A DNA stretch of 44,736 nt, taken from the NCBI GenBank assembly GCA_003212695.1, contig QCPC01000013.1, positions 1 through 44,736 of the forward strand, in the 5' to 3' direction. Source of the stretch: Prochlorococcus sp. AG-436-C13 (GTDB lineage: Bacteria > Cyanobacteriota > Cyanobacteriia > PCC-6307 > Cyanobiaceae). Below, one piece after another: positions 21,586 through 30,736 of this stretch. A program made the position numbers and the translations under genes. The notes beneath the pieces are model-generated. The model saw only the letters and a list, made by a program, of their open reading frames with translations, did not search any database and was not told where the DNA came from. Position 1 is the first letter of the stretch. Every line of letters starts with the position of its first letter.

Positions 21586-22935
21586 ATGAAGATTATTGTT
21601 TTTGATGATGACCCTACTGGTTCTCAAACTGTTCATGGATGTCCTTTACTCTTAAGATGGGATAAAGAAACTTTAATTAAGGGTCTTAATAATTCCTCTC
21701 CATTGCTTTTTTTACTAACGAATTCGCGATCCTTATCTCCGGAAATGGCTGAGATAAGAATCAGAGAAATTTGTAAAATACTTAAAGAATTAATTAGTGA
21801 CCTTGGTCTTAAAAATAAGGATTTTTTGTTTGTCAGTCGTGGGGATTCAACCTTAAGAGGCCATGGAGTTTTAGAACCTGAAGTTATAAATCAAGAACTA
21901 GGACCTTTTAATGCAACTTTTCATATTCCAGCATTTTTTGAAGGTGCCAGAATTACTATTGATGGCATTCATCTTCTAAATAACATACCAGTTCATAAAA
22001 CAATTTTTGCAAAAGATAAAATATTTGGCTATTCAACAAGTAATCTTGCTTTATGGTTGGAAGAGAAAAGTAATTCAAAAATAAAAGCTGGAAACATAAC
22101 TTCTATTTCGCTTGAAGATCTAAATAATGCTCATAGGCATGAAAAAGATATGAAAAATTTTGTTAATCTATTATCTAATTTGAAAGACAATAGAATTGTT
22201 ACAGTAGATGCAACTTCGAAAATACATTTGGATACTTTTGTAAAAGCTATCAAGGAATTAAGTGATAGTAAAAGATTTTTATTTAGATCTGCTGCGAGTT
22301 TAATTAATTCTTTGGCAGAAATTTCAACTGAATCAAATAAAATAAAGGATTTATCTTCTTTAATAATTAAAGAAAGTTCAGGCAAGAATAAACCAGGTTT
22401 AATATTAGTTGGCTCTCATGTTAAATTGGCAGATCAACAGCTAGAAGTTATTTTGAATCAAAAGTCTTGTATTGGAATAGAGATTGATTTGAATGAAATT
22501 ATGCCAATATTTGAAAAAGACAAATCAGAAAAATTTTTAATAGAATTCGAAAATAAATTGTTAAGTGAAATGATATATATTTTAAATGCTAATAAAACTT
22601 TAGTTCTGTACACAACTAGAGGTGAATTATCATTTCAATCTAATATAAATAGAATTGAATTTGGTATTTTTCTGGCAGAATTAATGGCCAGATTAGCAGG
22701 TAGATGTAGCAATAAATTAGGCTATATAATTAGCAAAGGTGGTATTACTACTAATACATTACTTTCTGAAGGTCTGAAATTATCATTAGTAAATTTAAAA
22801 GGTCAAGTTTTACCTGGTTTATCTGTTGTTTGTCCTGAAGAAGTCAGCATTGCCTTGCCAATTATTACTTTTCCCGGCAACTTGGGTAATAAAGATACTC
22901 TTTTAGATGTATGGAATATTATGGAAGGCTACTAA
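21586..22935 (+). CDS. Four-carbon acid sugar kinase family protein (DUF1537)
   Basis: A 449-aa ATP-dependent kinase. Characterised relatives phosphorylate erythronate, threonate or similar acid sugars. N-terminal signatures are DDDPTGSQTVHG, LTNSRSLSP and the substrate-loop FVSRGDSTLRGH. The C-terminal nucleotide-binding domain includes LILVGSHVKLADQQ and SKGGITTNTLL. The dehydrogenase, aldolase-like and isomerase genes that usually accompany it are not in the window. It follows the hydroxy-acid oxidase by 31 bp and overlaps the end of convergent icd by 4 bases. It is noticeably AT-rich, with many Lys/Asn/Ile codons. Confidence 0.88.
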   Translation: MKIIVFDDDPTGSQTVHGCPLLLRWDKETLIKGLNNSSPLLFLLTNSRSLSPEMAEIRIREICKILKELISDLGLKNKDFLFVSRGDSTLRGHGVLEPEVINQELGPFNATFHIPAFFEGARITIDGIHLLNNIPVHKTIFAKDKIFGYSTSNLALWLEEKSNSKIKAGNITSISLEDLNNAHRHEKDMKNFVNLLSNLKDNRIVTVDATSKIHLDTFVKAIKELSDSKRFLFRSAASLINSLAEISTESNKIKDLSSLIIKESSGKNKPGLILVGSHVKLADQQLEVILNQKSCIGIEIDLNEIMPIFEKDKSEKFLIEFENKLLSEMIYILNANKTLVLYTTRGELSFQSNINRIEFGIFLAELMARLAGRCSNKLGYIISKGGITTNTLLSEGLKLSLVNLKGQVLPGLSVVCPEEVSIALPIITFPGNLGNKDTLLDVWNIMEGY

Positions 22936-24356
22936 AATCTTTGAATTACAGAATTAGCAAATGCGCTACAACTTAATGGAGATTCTTTTGGTTCCATTAA
23001 TCTAGCAAGATCATAAGTAACTTTCTTTTCTGAAATTGATTTACTTAATCCTTTTGTTATCAGATTTGCAGCTTCATACCATCCCAAGAATTCCAGCATC
23101 ATTACTCCACTTAAAATAACTGAACCAGGATTAATTCTGTCTAATCCTGCATGTTTTGGAGCAGTTCCATGAGTTGCTTCAAATATTGCAGCTTGATCTC
23201 CTATATTTGCTCCTGGTGCCATTCCTAAACCTCCTACTATTGCAGCTGCAGCATCTGATATGTAATCACCATTAAGGTTAAGTGTTGCAAGTATGGAATA
23301 ATCTTGAGGCCTTGTTTGGATTTGTTGAAAAATGCTATCAGCAATACGGTCATCTACTAAAACCATTTTCTTCCATTTTCCATTGCCATGAGTTTTATTA
23401 ATATTACTTATAACTAACTGTACTTCTTTACAAATAATATCTTGTTTATCTTTAGTAAGTGATTTATACCCAGGGTCAATCATTTCTGCATTATCTTCTA
23501 TACTCAGAGAAGGATTTTTTTCTATGTTAGATAGTATCCAGCTCTCTCTTTCTGTAATACAATCTTTTCGAAATTCTGTAGTTGCTAATTCATATCCCCA
23601 ATCACGGAATGATCCTTCTGTAAATTTCATAATATTACCTTTATGCACCAAAGTTACATGCCGTTTCTTCCCCTCAAGTTTTAAAGCATGTTGAATTGCA
23701 CGTCTTATATGTCTTTGGCTTCCAAATTTACTGACTGGCTTAATACCTATTCCTGACCCTATGGGAATTCTTCGTTGTTTAATATTTTCACTCGAAGGAA
23801 TTACAGTTTTATTTAAATAATCAATCAGGTTGATTCCAATTTCATCATTTGCATTCCATTCTATCCCCATGTAAATATCTTCAGTATTTTCACGATAGAC
23901 AATTACATCAAGATTCTCGGGGTGTTTATGTGGACTTGGTGTACCTGGATAATAACGGCAAGGACGCACACAACTATATAAATCAAATATTTGCCTTAGA
24001 GAAACATTTAATGATCTAATTCCTCCTCCAACAGGTGTTGTTAAAGGGCCCTTAATTGCAACACCATATTCTCGTATAGCTTCAATAGTGTCATCTGGTA
24101 GGTATTGATAAGTTCCATATAAATCACAGGCTTCATCACCTGCATATATTTTGAACCACTCAATACTTTTATTACTTCCATAGGCTTTTTCTATGGCTTT
24201 ATCAATCACCTTTTGTGTGGCAGGCCAAATGTCTACTCCTGTTCCATCTCCTCTGATAAAAGGAATTATTGGATTGTTCGGCACGATTGGAAGGCCATCT
24301 TTAAACTTAATTTTTTCCCCTTGAGTTGGTGGAGTAAGTTTTTCAAACGAAGTCAT
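22932..24356 (-). CDS. icd: Isocitrate dehydrogenase (NADP+)
   Basis: Converts isocitrate to 2-oxoglutarate, which in cyanobacteria supplies carbon for ammonium assimilation and the nitrogen signal. Visible motifs are PFIRGDGTGVDIWPA, the substrate-binding IRSLNVSLRQIFDLY (with the serine matching E. coli Ser113), YRENTEDIYMGIEW, LVHKGNIMKFTEGSFRDWGY and ATHGTAPKHAGLDRINPGS. At 474 aa it is longer than the 416-aa E. coli enzyme; the extra length lies mainly in the middle (about residues 265-330), a stretch seen in cyanobacterial enzymes. Its stop overlaps the DUF1537 stop by 4 bases. Confidence 0.96.
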   Translation of the reverse strand: MTSFEKLTPPTQGEKIKFKDGLPIVPNNPIIPFIRGDGTGVDIWPATQKVIDKAIEKAYGSNKSIEWFKIYAGDEACDLYGTYQYLPDDTIEAIREYGVAIKGPLTTPVGGGIRSLNVSLRQIFDLYSCVRPCRYYPGTPSPHKHPENLDVIVYRENTEDIYMGIEWNANDEIGINLIDYLNKTVIPSSENIKQRRIPIGSGIGIKPVSKFGSQRHIRRAIQHALKLEGKKRHVTLVHKGNIMKFTEGSFRDWGYELATTEFRKDCITERESWILSNIEKNPSLSIEDNAEMIDPGYKSLTKDKQDIICKEVQLVISNINKTHGNGKWKKMVLVDDRIADSIFQQIQTRPQDYSILATLNLNGDYISDAAAAIVGGLGMAPGANIGDQAAIFEATHGTAPKHAGLDRINPGSVILSGVMMLEFLGWYEAANLITKGLSKSISEKKVTYDLARLMEPKESPLSCSAFANSVIQRF

Positions 24357-24412
24357 TTAAATTCAATTTTTCGTTAGAGGTATTTTAGAGAATATGACTT
24401 TTTGGTACTTCT

Positions 24413-24937
24413 TTGAAAAAGTGCGCATTTCAAAACGAATATTTCGCTTTTCATTTAAATCTTGTATTAATTTTCTTGGATTTTATATTTGGCTATATTG
24501 AAAGCTTGATTGAATTGAATTCTTCTGACCAAGTAACAAATTTTTTAGTTGCAAAGGCTCTTGCATCAGTAGGAACACTTGTAAAAAATCAATTTCCTTC
24601 CGCATCTGTCGATTTTAGCCCGTGGAGAGATGATCCCTGTACAAAATTCTGGCATGAGGAAAACAGCCTAGATCTATCACTACATTTTCCTGGATGGCTC
24701 CCTAGCTATCAATGTAGGAGTATTTTGATACAACTCCAAGTAGCCAAAGATCACTCTAATGATTTGCCTAGATTGTTAGGAGTAATTATGAGAGGACTAA
24801 CTTTTGATGGAGAGAGATGGAAACTTGCCACAGTAGGGGATTGGCAAATAACTGGTTCTCATTTGCCACAGAAAGTGGTAATGGATCAACTACGTGATAT
24901 ATGTCGTAATTTGTTTACTCTTTTTCCTTCAGAATAA
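24413..24937 (+). CDS. Conserved hypothetical protein, start uncertain
   Basis: The open frame runs 174 aa from a TTG at 24413. The first 31 residues are hydrophobic and AT-driven and may not be translated. The protein-like part begins near TTG codons at 24506 or 24515 (IELNSSDQVTNFLVAKALAS). No ATG is available before the conserved-looking core. That core has a distinctive SVDFSPWRDDPCTKFWHEE, LSLHFPGWLPSYQCRSIL and the end WQITGSHLPQKVVMDQL. I do not recognise a function. It lies between icd (divergent) and the bilin biosynthesis genes on the same strand, 90 bp before ho1. Confidence 0.65.
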   Translation: MKKCAFQNEYFAFHLNLVLIFLDFIFGYIESLIELNSSDQVTNFLVAKALASVGTLVKNQFPSASVDFSPWRDDPCTKFWHEENSLDLSLHFPGWLPSYQCRSILIQLQVAKDHSNDLPRLLGVIMRGLTFDGERWKLATVGDWQITGSHLPQKVVMDQLRDICRNLFTLFPSE

Positions 24938-25027
24938 GTTTAAGTGCTTTTATCACTTCTTTTTAGATTAAAAGCTTATTAGAGTATCAATATCATCTTT
25001 TTGAAAAATCTCTTTAAAAGTTTTACG

Positions 25028-25741
25028 ATGCCAATAGGTCTTGCAGCACAACTTAGAGAAGGGACTAAAAAGTCTCATACAATGGCTGAGAATACTGGTT
25101 TTATCAGTTGTTTCTTGAAAGGAGTAGTAGATAGGTCAACTTATAGGAAATTAATAGCTGATTTATATTTTGTTTATTCAGCAATGGAAGATGAGATTGG
25201 ACGCCTTTCTAATGAAGGCCACCCAGTAGTTTCAGCAATTGGTTTTGAGGAACTTAATAGAAGAGAAACTCTTGAAGAAGACTTGGCCTTTTATTTTGGA
25301 GCAGATTGGTTAAATTATTTAGAAGTTTCATCTTCAGCAAAAGCTTATGGTGATCGTATAAGACATATATCAAATACTCAGCCTGAGTTATTAGTAGGAC
25401 ATCATTATACAAGATATATAGGAGATCTTTCAGGGGGACAAATATTAAAAAGGATAGCTCAGAAAGCTATGAATATAAATGATAATAATGGGTTGAAATT
25501 CTATGAGTTTGATCAAATTAATGATCAAAAAGAATTTAAATTAATATATACTAAAATACTTGATTCATTGCCAATAGATCAACAAATGGCAGATTTAATT
25601 ATTGAAGAAGCAAATCTAGCCTTTAAGTATAATATGGATATGTTTAAAGAGTTAGAGGGAAATCTTATTGCAGTAATAGGTAAGTTATTATTCTCTTTTC
25701 TTGCAAGAAAATCAAGACGTGGAAGTACTGAAGTTGTTTAA
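25028..25741 (+). CDS. ho1: Heme oxygenase
   Basis: Ferredoxin-dependent cleavage of heme to biliverdin IX-alpha, CO and iron, the entry to bilin synthesis. It is 237 aa from the ATG at 25028; a TTG extension to 25001 does not fit the family. The proximal heme ligand is His17 in REGTKKSHTMAEN. Further motifs are FLKGVVDRSTYRKL, FVYSAMEDE and the distal-helix RYIGDLSGGQILKRIAQKA. The products of pebA and pebB, next on the strand, use its product in turn. The gap to pebA is 96 bp. Confidence 0.96.
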   Translation: MPIGLAAQLREGTKKSHTMAENTGFISCFLKGVVDRSTYRKLIADLYFVYSAMEDEIGRLSNEGHPVVSAIGFEELNRRETLEEDLAFYFGADWLNYLEVSSSAKAYGDRIRHISNTQPELLVGHHYTRYIGDLSGGQILKRIAQKAMNINDNNGLKFYEFDQINDQKEFKLIYTKILDSLPIDQQMADLIIEEANLAFKYNMDMFKELEGNLIAVIGKLLFSFLARKSRRGSTEVV

Positions 25742-25837
25742 TATGAAATATATATAATTAACATATGTATAAGAAATTTTTTTCAATTGATTATTATATT
25801 TCTCTTATAAGTAGAGATATTTCTGATTTTTTTCATA

Positions 25838-26545
25838 ATGTTTGAAGATCTTCTCAATCTATTGAATAATAATATTTCATCTCATGGAGGTAAGGAGATA
25901 GATCTGGAAGGTTCTATTAAATATTGTACTTCTTTTAAAAAAGATACTTTTATCAGAAGTTGGTTATGGGATGTTCCAGGCTTTAGAAGGTGGCGAGTAA
26001 CTAGAATGGATGCAGGCAATAAAATACAAGTAATAAATTCAGTTGCCTATCCGGATTATATAAATAATCATCCAATTCTAGGTATAGATTTATTATGGTT
26101 TGGTGTTAAAAATAGATTAGTAGCTGTATTAGATTTTCAACCTCTTATTCAAGATGAGGAATATTTTCTTAAATATTATGAAGGATTAAAAACATTAAAT
26201 AATAATTATCCAAAATTTCAGATTAATCAAACCATGAAATTTTATGATTCCAAAAAGTATTTTTCTCCTTGGGTTCTTTTTTATAGTGGAGATTTTGATG
26301 AACTTGATATTTCTTTAAATAAGCTCTTAGATGATTTTTTAAATATATACTGGAAGATTAATGATAAAAAAGTTGATAAACATGCAATAATTTCTCAAGA
26401 AGAAGTAAGGAAATTACATATTAATTACGATATTTATAGTTGTGAAAGAGATCCTGCCCATGGATTATTTAAGAGTTATTTTGGAGAAGAATGGGCTAAT
26501 AATTTTTTACATAAATTCCTTTTCCCTTTAAGCAATAAAACCTAA
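25838..26545 (+). CDS. pebA: 15,16-dihydrobiliverdin:ferredoxin oxidoreductase
   Basis: First two-electron reduction of biliverdin towards phycoerythrobilin. It is 235 aa of the ferredoxin-dependent bilin reductase fold. Visible features are FIRSWLWDVPGFRRWRVTRM, the catalytic-position Asp84 in ILGIDLLWFG, VLDFQPL, and the C-terminal YSCERDPAHGLFKSYFGEEW typical of this family. pebB starts 5 bp later, so PebA and PebB are co-expressed and could channel the intermediate. Confidence 0.95.
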   Translation: MFEDLLNLLNNNISSHGGKEIDLEGSIKYCTSFKKDTFIRSWLWDVPGFRRWRVTRMDAGNKIQVINSVAYPDYINNHPILGIDLLWFGVKNRLVAVLDFQPLIQDEEYFLKYYEGLKTLNNNYPKFQINQTMKFYDSKKYFSPWVLFYSGDFDELDISLNKLLDDFLNIYWKINDKKVDKHAIISQEEVRKLHINYDIYSCERDPAHGLFKSYFGEEWANNFLHKFLFPLSNKT

Positions 26546-26550
26546 AAGAC

Positions 26551-27324
26551 ATGACATTTATTCGTAATGATAGTATGGATTCATTAGCTTTAGATAATTG
26601 GCGATGGTGTTATTTTCTAGACGAGTTAATTAATCAAATATCAATCTTTAAACTCGATTCTATTAAAATACCTAATACTTTCTTATATAAGAAAAGTGTT
26701 ACTGGTTCTTCTAGAAATCCTATGGTAGTTACTACATCTACATGGGCATGTAAATTTGATAAGATATCTCAGATTAGGGCCGCTTGTATTCAGGGAGGTA
26801 GATCACTTTCTGTATTTAATCTACTAATACATCCTTCAAATTATTATGAACTTCCTTTTTTTGGAGCTGATTTTGTAACCTTACCAAATGGTCATCTTTT
26901 GGCTTTAGATTTACAGCCTGCTTTGAAATGTGATCCAAAGCATACAGAATATGTTTGGTCTCGCTTATTGCCAATTCATGAATACTGGCAATCATTTTTT
27001 CCATTTGGGGGTGATATACCTAAGGAAGCCGCGCCTTTTTTCTCTCCAGGATTTTTATGGACAAGACTTCCATTATCGAATGATAGTGATAGTTTGATTT
27101 CTGATTTTCTGAGGCCTGCATTTGCAAAATACCTCTCTCTTTATATTGATTTAATTCAGAGATCTGAATCTCTTCCTATTGAAAGGTCTCTAAAAATATT
27201 AGAAGGTCAGAAAGCTTATCTTAATTATAGGTCTACCAAGGATCCTGCTAGAGGAATGCTTTCAAGATTCTATGGTAATGATTGGACTGAGGATTATATA
27301 AAAAAGGTTCTTTTTAATATATAA
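26551..27324 (+). CDS. pebB: Phycoerythrobilin:ferredoxin oxidoreductase
   Basis: Reduces dihydrobiliverdin to phycoerythrobilin. It is 257 aa. Visible features are WACKFDKISQIRAACIQGG, the catalytic-position Asp107 in PFFGADFVTLPNGHLLALD, DLQPALK and the family end KDPARGMLSRFYGNDWTEDY. It completes ho1-pebA-pebB. No phycoerythrin subunit or lyase gene is in the window, so the acceptor of the pigment lies elsewhere or the bilin has another use. Confidence 0.95.
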   Translation: MTFIRNDSMDSLALDNWRWCYFLDELINQISIFKLDSIKIPNTFLYKKSVTGSSRNPMVVTTSTWACKFDKISQIRAACIQGGRSLSVFNLLIHPSNYYELPFFGADFVTLPNGHLLALDLQPALKCDPKHTEYVWSRLLPIHEYWQSFFPFGGDIPKEAAPFFSPGFLWTRLPLSNDSDSLISDFLRPAFAKYLSLYIDLIQRSESLPIERSLKILEGQKAYLNYRSTKDPARGMLSRFYGNDWTEDYIKKVLFNI

Positions 27325-27407
27325 AAATTACATTTACTTGTTACTTAATTTTTATTATTAGTTATCATATGGTAGTTAAATAACAGTTGATCTTACAATC
27401 AAAATTG

Positions 27408-27884
27408 ATGAAAAAAAAAGTTTTATTTGTATGCTTAGGAAATATCTGCCGTTCACCAGCAGCAGAAGCGATTTTTTTATTTCAGCTGAGAAAGCAAGAA
27501 TTGTTAGATAGATTTGAAGCTGATTCTGCAGGTACTGGAGGATGGCATGTCGGTAGACTTGCGGATTCTAGGATGAGAAAAGCTGCTTTAGAAAGAGGAA
27601 TTATTATTGAAAGTAGAGCTAGGCAGATTATTTTAGAGGACTTTGAGAAGTTTGATTTAATATTGACAATGGATAATTCTAATTTAAAGGATGTAAAAGA
27701 TCTATCAAATCAATTAATAACCTCCTCTAAAGCAAAAATTATTCCTTTAGTTAAATATGCAAAAAATAATAGTTATATGGAGGTTCCAGACCCATATTAT
27801 GGAGGTGAGAGGGGATTCGCAGAAGTATTAGATTTGCTTGAAGATGCTATTAATGGATTGATCATAGAGATTGCCAAGACTTAG
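27408..27884 (+). CDS. Low-molecular-weight protein-tyrosine phosphatase family
   Basis: A 158-aa phosphatase from the ATG at 27408 (the TTG at 27387 is discarded). The P-loop CX5R is Cys9-Arg15 in CLGNICRSPAAEAI and the general acid Asp lies in VPDPYYGG. The middle has SAGTGGWHVG and LTMDNSN, all standard. Relatives act on phosphotyrosine, including in exopolysaccharide control, or on arsenate; no partner kinase is nearby. The last 23 bases overlap the end of the convergent panC-cmk gene. Confidence 0.92.
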   Translation: MKKKVLFVCLGNICRSPAAEAIFLFQLRKQELLDRFEADSAGTGGWHVGRLADSRMRKAALERGIIIESRARQIILEDFEKFDLILTMDNSNLKDVKDLSNQLITSSKAKIIPLVKYAKNNSYMEVPDPYYGGERGFAEVLDLLEDAINGLIIEIAKT

Positions 27885-29427
27885 TAGGCCAAACCTCTTC
27901 TGGGATTTCTTCTTTAAACATATATATTAATGACTCTATTACTTCTTCTATAGACATTCCATCAGTTATCAATTCTTTTGCATCCTTAGCCTGTGATAAT
28001 GGAGCTATCTCTCTTGTACTATCGAGTCTATCTCTTTCTTTTATTTGATTTTCTAATGCTATTAAGCTAGGTTGATTGAATCCTTGATTTTTCATATCTT
28101 CAGCCCTCCTCTTTGCTCTTTCTTTAGTGCTTGCAGTTAGGAAAACCTTAAGCTCTGCATTAGGAAAAACTGTAGTCCCAATATCTCTACCTTCTGCTAC
28201 TAATCCACCTTTTAAACCTATTTGTTTTTGTTGTTTAGTAAGCTTCTCCCTAACAGAACTTATTGCGGCTATTTGAGATACTTGAGATGTAACTTTAGGA
28301 GATCGAATTTTATCTGTTATATTTTTTCCATTTAGAATTACTTCTTGATTACCTTTGTTTGACAACCTGATATCTAATTTTAAGTTATTCAAAGCCTTTT
28401 TAAGGATTTCTACATCTTCGCAATTTATACTTTCTTGTTGAATTAACCATGTCACAGCTCTATACATAGCACCTGTATCTAAATAAATAAGGCCTAGTTT
28501 TTTTGCAAATATCTTTGTAACAGTACTTTTACCTGCGCCAGCAGGTCCATCAATAGCAACAATAGGTTTACGCTTCATTAAAAGAGTGTGATCTAATAAA
28601 CGAGTATTTCCGCAGTGAACTGCGGCAGCCAATAATGAAATTGTACTTTTATGAATATTAACCGGAGTTAAGTTTTTTACATCTACAGCCTCGACATATT
28701 CAACACTTAAGTCGTTACTTTCCAGATAATCTTTTATTTCTTCTAAATCTATAGGATTATTTCCTTTAAATGCTATTGATGCTTCGTTCAATATTTTAGG
28801 TAAAGCTATAGCTTTTGATCTTTCTTCTTTTGAAAGATATATATTTCGTGAACTATATGCAAGTAAGTCTTCATCTCTAATAGTAGGGATTGATTGTACT
28901 TTTACTGATAAACCTAAATCACTTATTAATTTGCGTATTATTATTAATTGTTGCCAGTCTTTTTCACCTAGAAAAATTTGTTTTGGGCGTACCAAACTTA
29001 TTAGTCTTAAAACTACAGTTGCTACTCCATCAAAATGTTTTTTTCTATATGAACCACATAAATATTTTTTAAGCTTTAAAGGTGCTTGAATTTTAAAGTG
29101 CGAATCTTCTCCTCCTGGAAAAACATCTTCAAAAGCAGGTGCCCAAATCGCGTTGGCTCCTGCTTCATAAGCTTTGGTGCAGTCACTAACTAAATCTCGA
29201 GGATATTTTTTAAAGTCTTCATTTACTCCAAATTGAAGGGGATTTACAAAGATGCTCACTAATACACTTGAAGAATCGTTTTGAGTGAAAGTGCTAGCTG
29301 TTTTGATTAATGCTTCATGTCCTTTATGAAGCCCACCCATTGTTGGTACAAAATTGATTTGATCATTGGAGCTTTGTCTCAGCCAATCATCTAAATCAGC
29401 TTGAGTTTTTAAAAGAGTTAAGTTCAC
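27862..29427 (-). CDS. panC/cmk: Bifunctional pantoate--beta-alanine ligase / cytidylate kinase
   Basis: A 521-aa fusion typical of cyanobacteria. The N-terminal half makes pantothenate: FVPTMGGLHKGHEALI (residues 26-41), SIFVNPLQFG, GEKDWQQLIIIRKL and AYSSRNIYLS. The C-terminal half phosphorylates CMP/dCMP: P-loop AIDGPAGAGKSTVTK (291-305), DTGAMYRAVTW and VAEGRDIGTTVFP. The start is GTG at 29427, with no better ATG near. It diverges from purM across 136 bp and its 3' end overlaps the phosphatase gene by 23 bases. Confidence 0.96.
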   Translation of the reverse strand: MNLTLLKTQADLDDWLRQSSNDQINFVPTMGGLHKGHEALIKTASTFTQNDSSSVLVSIFVNPLQFGVNEDFKKYPRDLVSDCTKAYEAGANAIWAPAFEDVFPGGEDSHFKIQAPLKLKKYLCGSYRKKHFDGVATVVLRLISLVRPKQIFLGEKDWQQLIIIRKLISDLGLSVKVQSIPTIRDEDLLAYSSRNIYLSKEERSKAIALPKILNEASIAFKGNNPIDLEEIKDYLESNDLSVEYVEAVDVKNLTPVNIHKSTISLLAAAVHCGNTRLLDHTLLMKRKPIVAIDGPAGAGKSTVTKIFAKKLGLIYLDTGAMYRAVTWLIQQESINCEDVEILKKALNNLKLDIRLSNKGNQEVILNGKNITDKIRSPKVTSQVSQIAAISSVREKLTKQQKQIGLKGGLVAEGRDIGTTVFPNAELKVFLTASTKERAKRRAEDMKNQGFNQPSLIALENQIKERDRLDSTREIAPLSQAKDAKELITDGMSIEEVIESLIYMFKEEIPEEVWPTKSWQSL

Positions 29428-29563
29428 AACGGATTAATACTAATCATTTGAGATTGGTTCTTGATAGTCTTGCTTGAGTAAACACAGCATTGATCAAAAA
29501 GTGACTGGATCTTTTATTATTAATAAATATCAGAGATTAACCAAAACATAATTAATTAAAACC

Positions 29564-30604
29564 ATGGATTATAAGTCAGCAGGTGTGGATGTTGAGGCAG
29601 GGAGAGATTTCGTGTCTCGAATCAAAGAAAGTGTCGAAAGCACTTCGCGTTCCGAGGTAATTGGCGGTTTAGGGGGTTTTGGAGGCATGATGCGGTTACC
29701 TAAGGGGTTTGACAGACCTGTTTTAGTTGCAGGAACTGATGGAGTTGGAACAAAACTTGAACTAGCTCAGGAACATTGTTCTCATTATGGAGTTGGCATT
29801 GATTTGGTAGCGATGTGTGTTAATGATGTAATTACTAGTGGGGCACAGCCACTTTTTTTTCTTGATTACATAGCTACTGGAAAATTAGGACCAGATGCAT
29901 TGACCGAAGTTATTGAGGGAATTGCAGAAGGATGTAAACAATCTAATTGTTCTTTATTAGGTGGAGAAACAGCTGAAATGCCAGGTTTTTACACAAAAGG
30001 AAGCTATGATTTGGCTGGTTTTTGTGTTGGAGTTGTTGAAGAAAAGAACATCATTGATGGACAACAAATAGAGGTTGGTGATCAGGTAATTGGCTTAAAG
30101 AGTAGTGGTTTTCATAGCAATGGTTTTAGTTTAATTCGTAAAGTTATTTCTTTGACTGGAACTAACTTGAAAAAGGCTACCTTTGGAGAGGAGAAAAAAC
30201 CTTTAATAGATTATTTACTTAAACCAACTAAGTTATATGTTCATTTAGTACAAACATTGTTGAAAGCAAAAATGCCTTTAAGAGGTATGGCACATATCAC
30301 TGGTGGTGGATTACCGGAGAACCTGCCAAGATGTTTACCTAAAGGGTTAAGTGCTTGTATTGATAGGAGTTCGTGGGAAGTGCCTTTAATATTTGACTGG
30401 ATCCAAGAAAAAGGAGATATACCTGAAAGAGATTTATGGAATACCTTTAATTTAGGAGTAGGCTTTTGTTTAATTGTTCCTCCTAAGAATTATCAAGATG
30501 TAATTGATATATGCAAGTCATTTGGATATACAGCTTGGAATATAGGAAAGATAGAGCAACAGTCTGGTACCAGATATGGTCAAGTTTCTGGTCTGCCTAT
30601 TTAG
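29564..30604 (+). CDS. purM: Phosphoribosylformylglycinamidine cyclo-ligase (AIR synthase)
   Basis: Closes the imidazole ring in purine synthesis, forming aminoimidazole ribotide, which is also the substrate of ThiC encoded at 3.8 kb. It is 346 aa. Motifs are [17 protein letters not shown], the [13 protein letters not shown] nucleotide-binding loop, [22 protein letters not shown] and [15 protein letters not shown]. Monocistronic in appearance: the next gene has its own promoter-like sequence. Confidence 0.97.
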   Translation: MDYKSAGVDVEAGRDFVSRIKESVESTSRSEVIGGLGGFGGMMRLPKGFDRPVLVAGTDGVGTKLELAQEHCSHYGVGIDLVAMCVNDVITSGAQPLFFLDYIATGKLGPDALTEVIEGIAEGCKQSNCSLLGGETAEMPGFYTKGSYDLAGFCVGVVEEKNIIDGQQIEVGDQVIGLKSSGFHSNGFSLIRKVISLTGTNLKKATFGEEKKPLIDYLLKPTKLYVHLVQTLLKAKMPLRGMAHITGGGLPENLPRCLPKGLSACIDRSSWEVPLIFDWIQEKGDIPERDLWNTFNLGVGFCLIVPPKNYQDVIDICKSFGYTAWNIGKIEQQSGTRYGQVSGLPI

Positions 30605-30646
30605 GTTTTTGGATTTACTTTTCTTGGTTGAAAATTTAGAGACCTC

Positions 30647-30675
30647 TTGACCTAAAGTTAATAATGTTAGATAAT
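30647..30675 (+). promoter_or_regulatory. Predicted sigma-70-type promoter
   Basis: TTGACC (30647-30652), a 17-base spacer and GATAAT (30670-30675) match both consensus boxes at 5 of 6 positions. Transcription would start near 30682. The leader holds a small hairpin (CCGAA 30696-30700 with TTCGG 30708-30712) before the ATG at 30737. Predicted from sequence only. Confidence 0.55.
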
Positions 30676-30736
30676 TACAGTCTAATAATGCAAAACCGAA
30701 TATTTATTTCGGAAGCTGTGAAGTTAGATCTTTAAA

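Noticed and set aside
18406-22935. Hydrolase, epimerase, oxidase and kinase as one catabolic operon
   Set aside because: The first two are tightly linked and the last two are tightly linked, but a 151-bp AT-rich gap separates the pairs and no pathway unites all four. Only the oxidase-kinase pair is kept as a finding.
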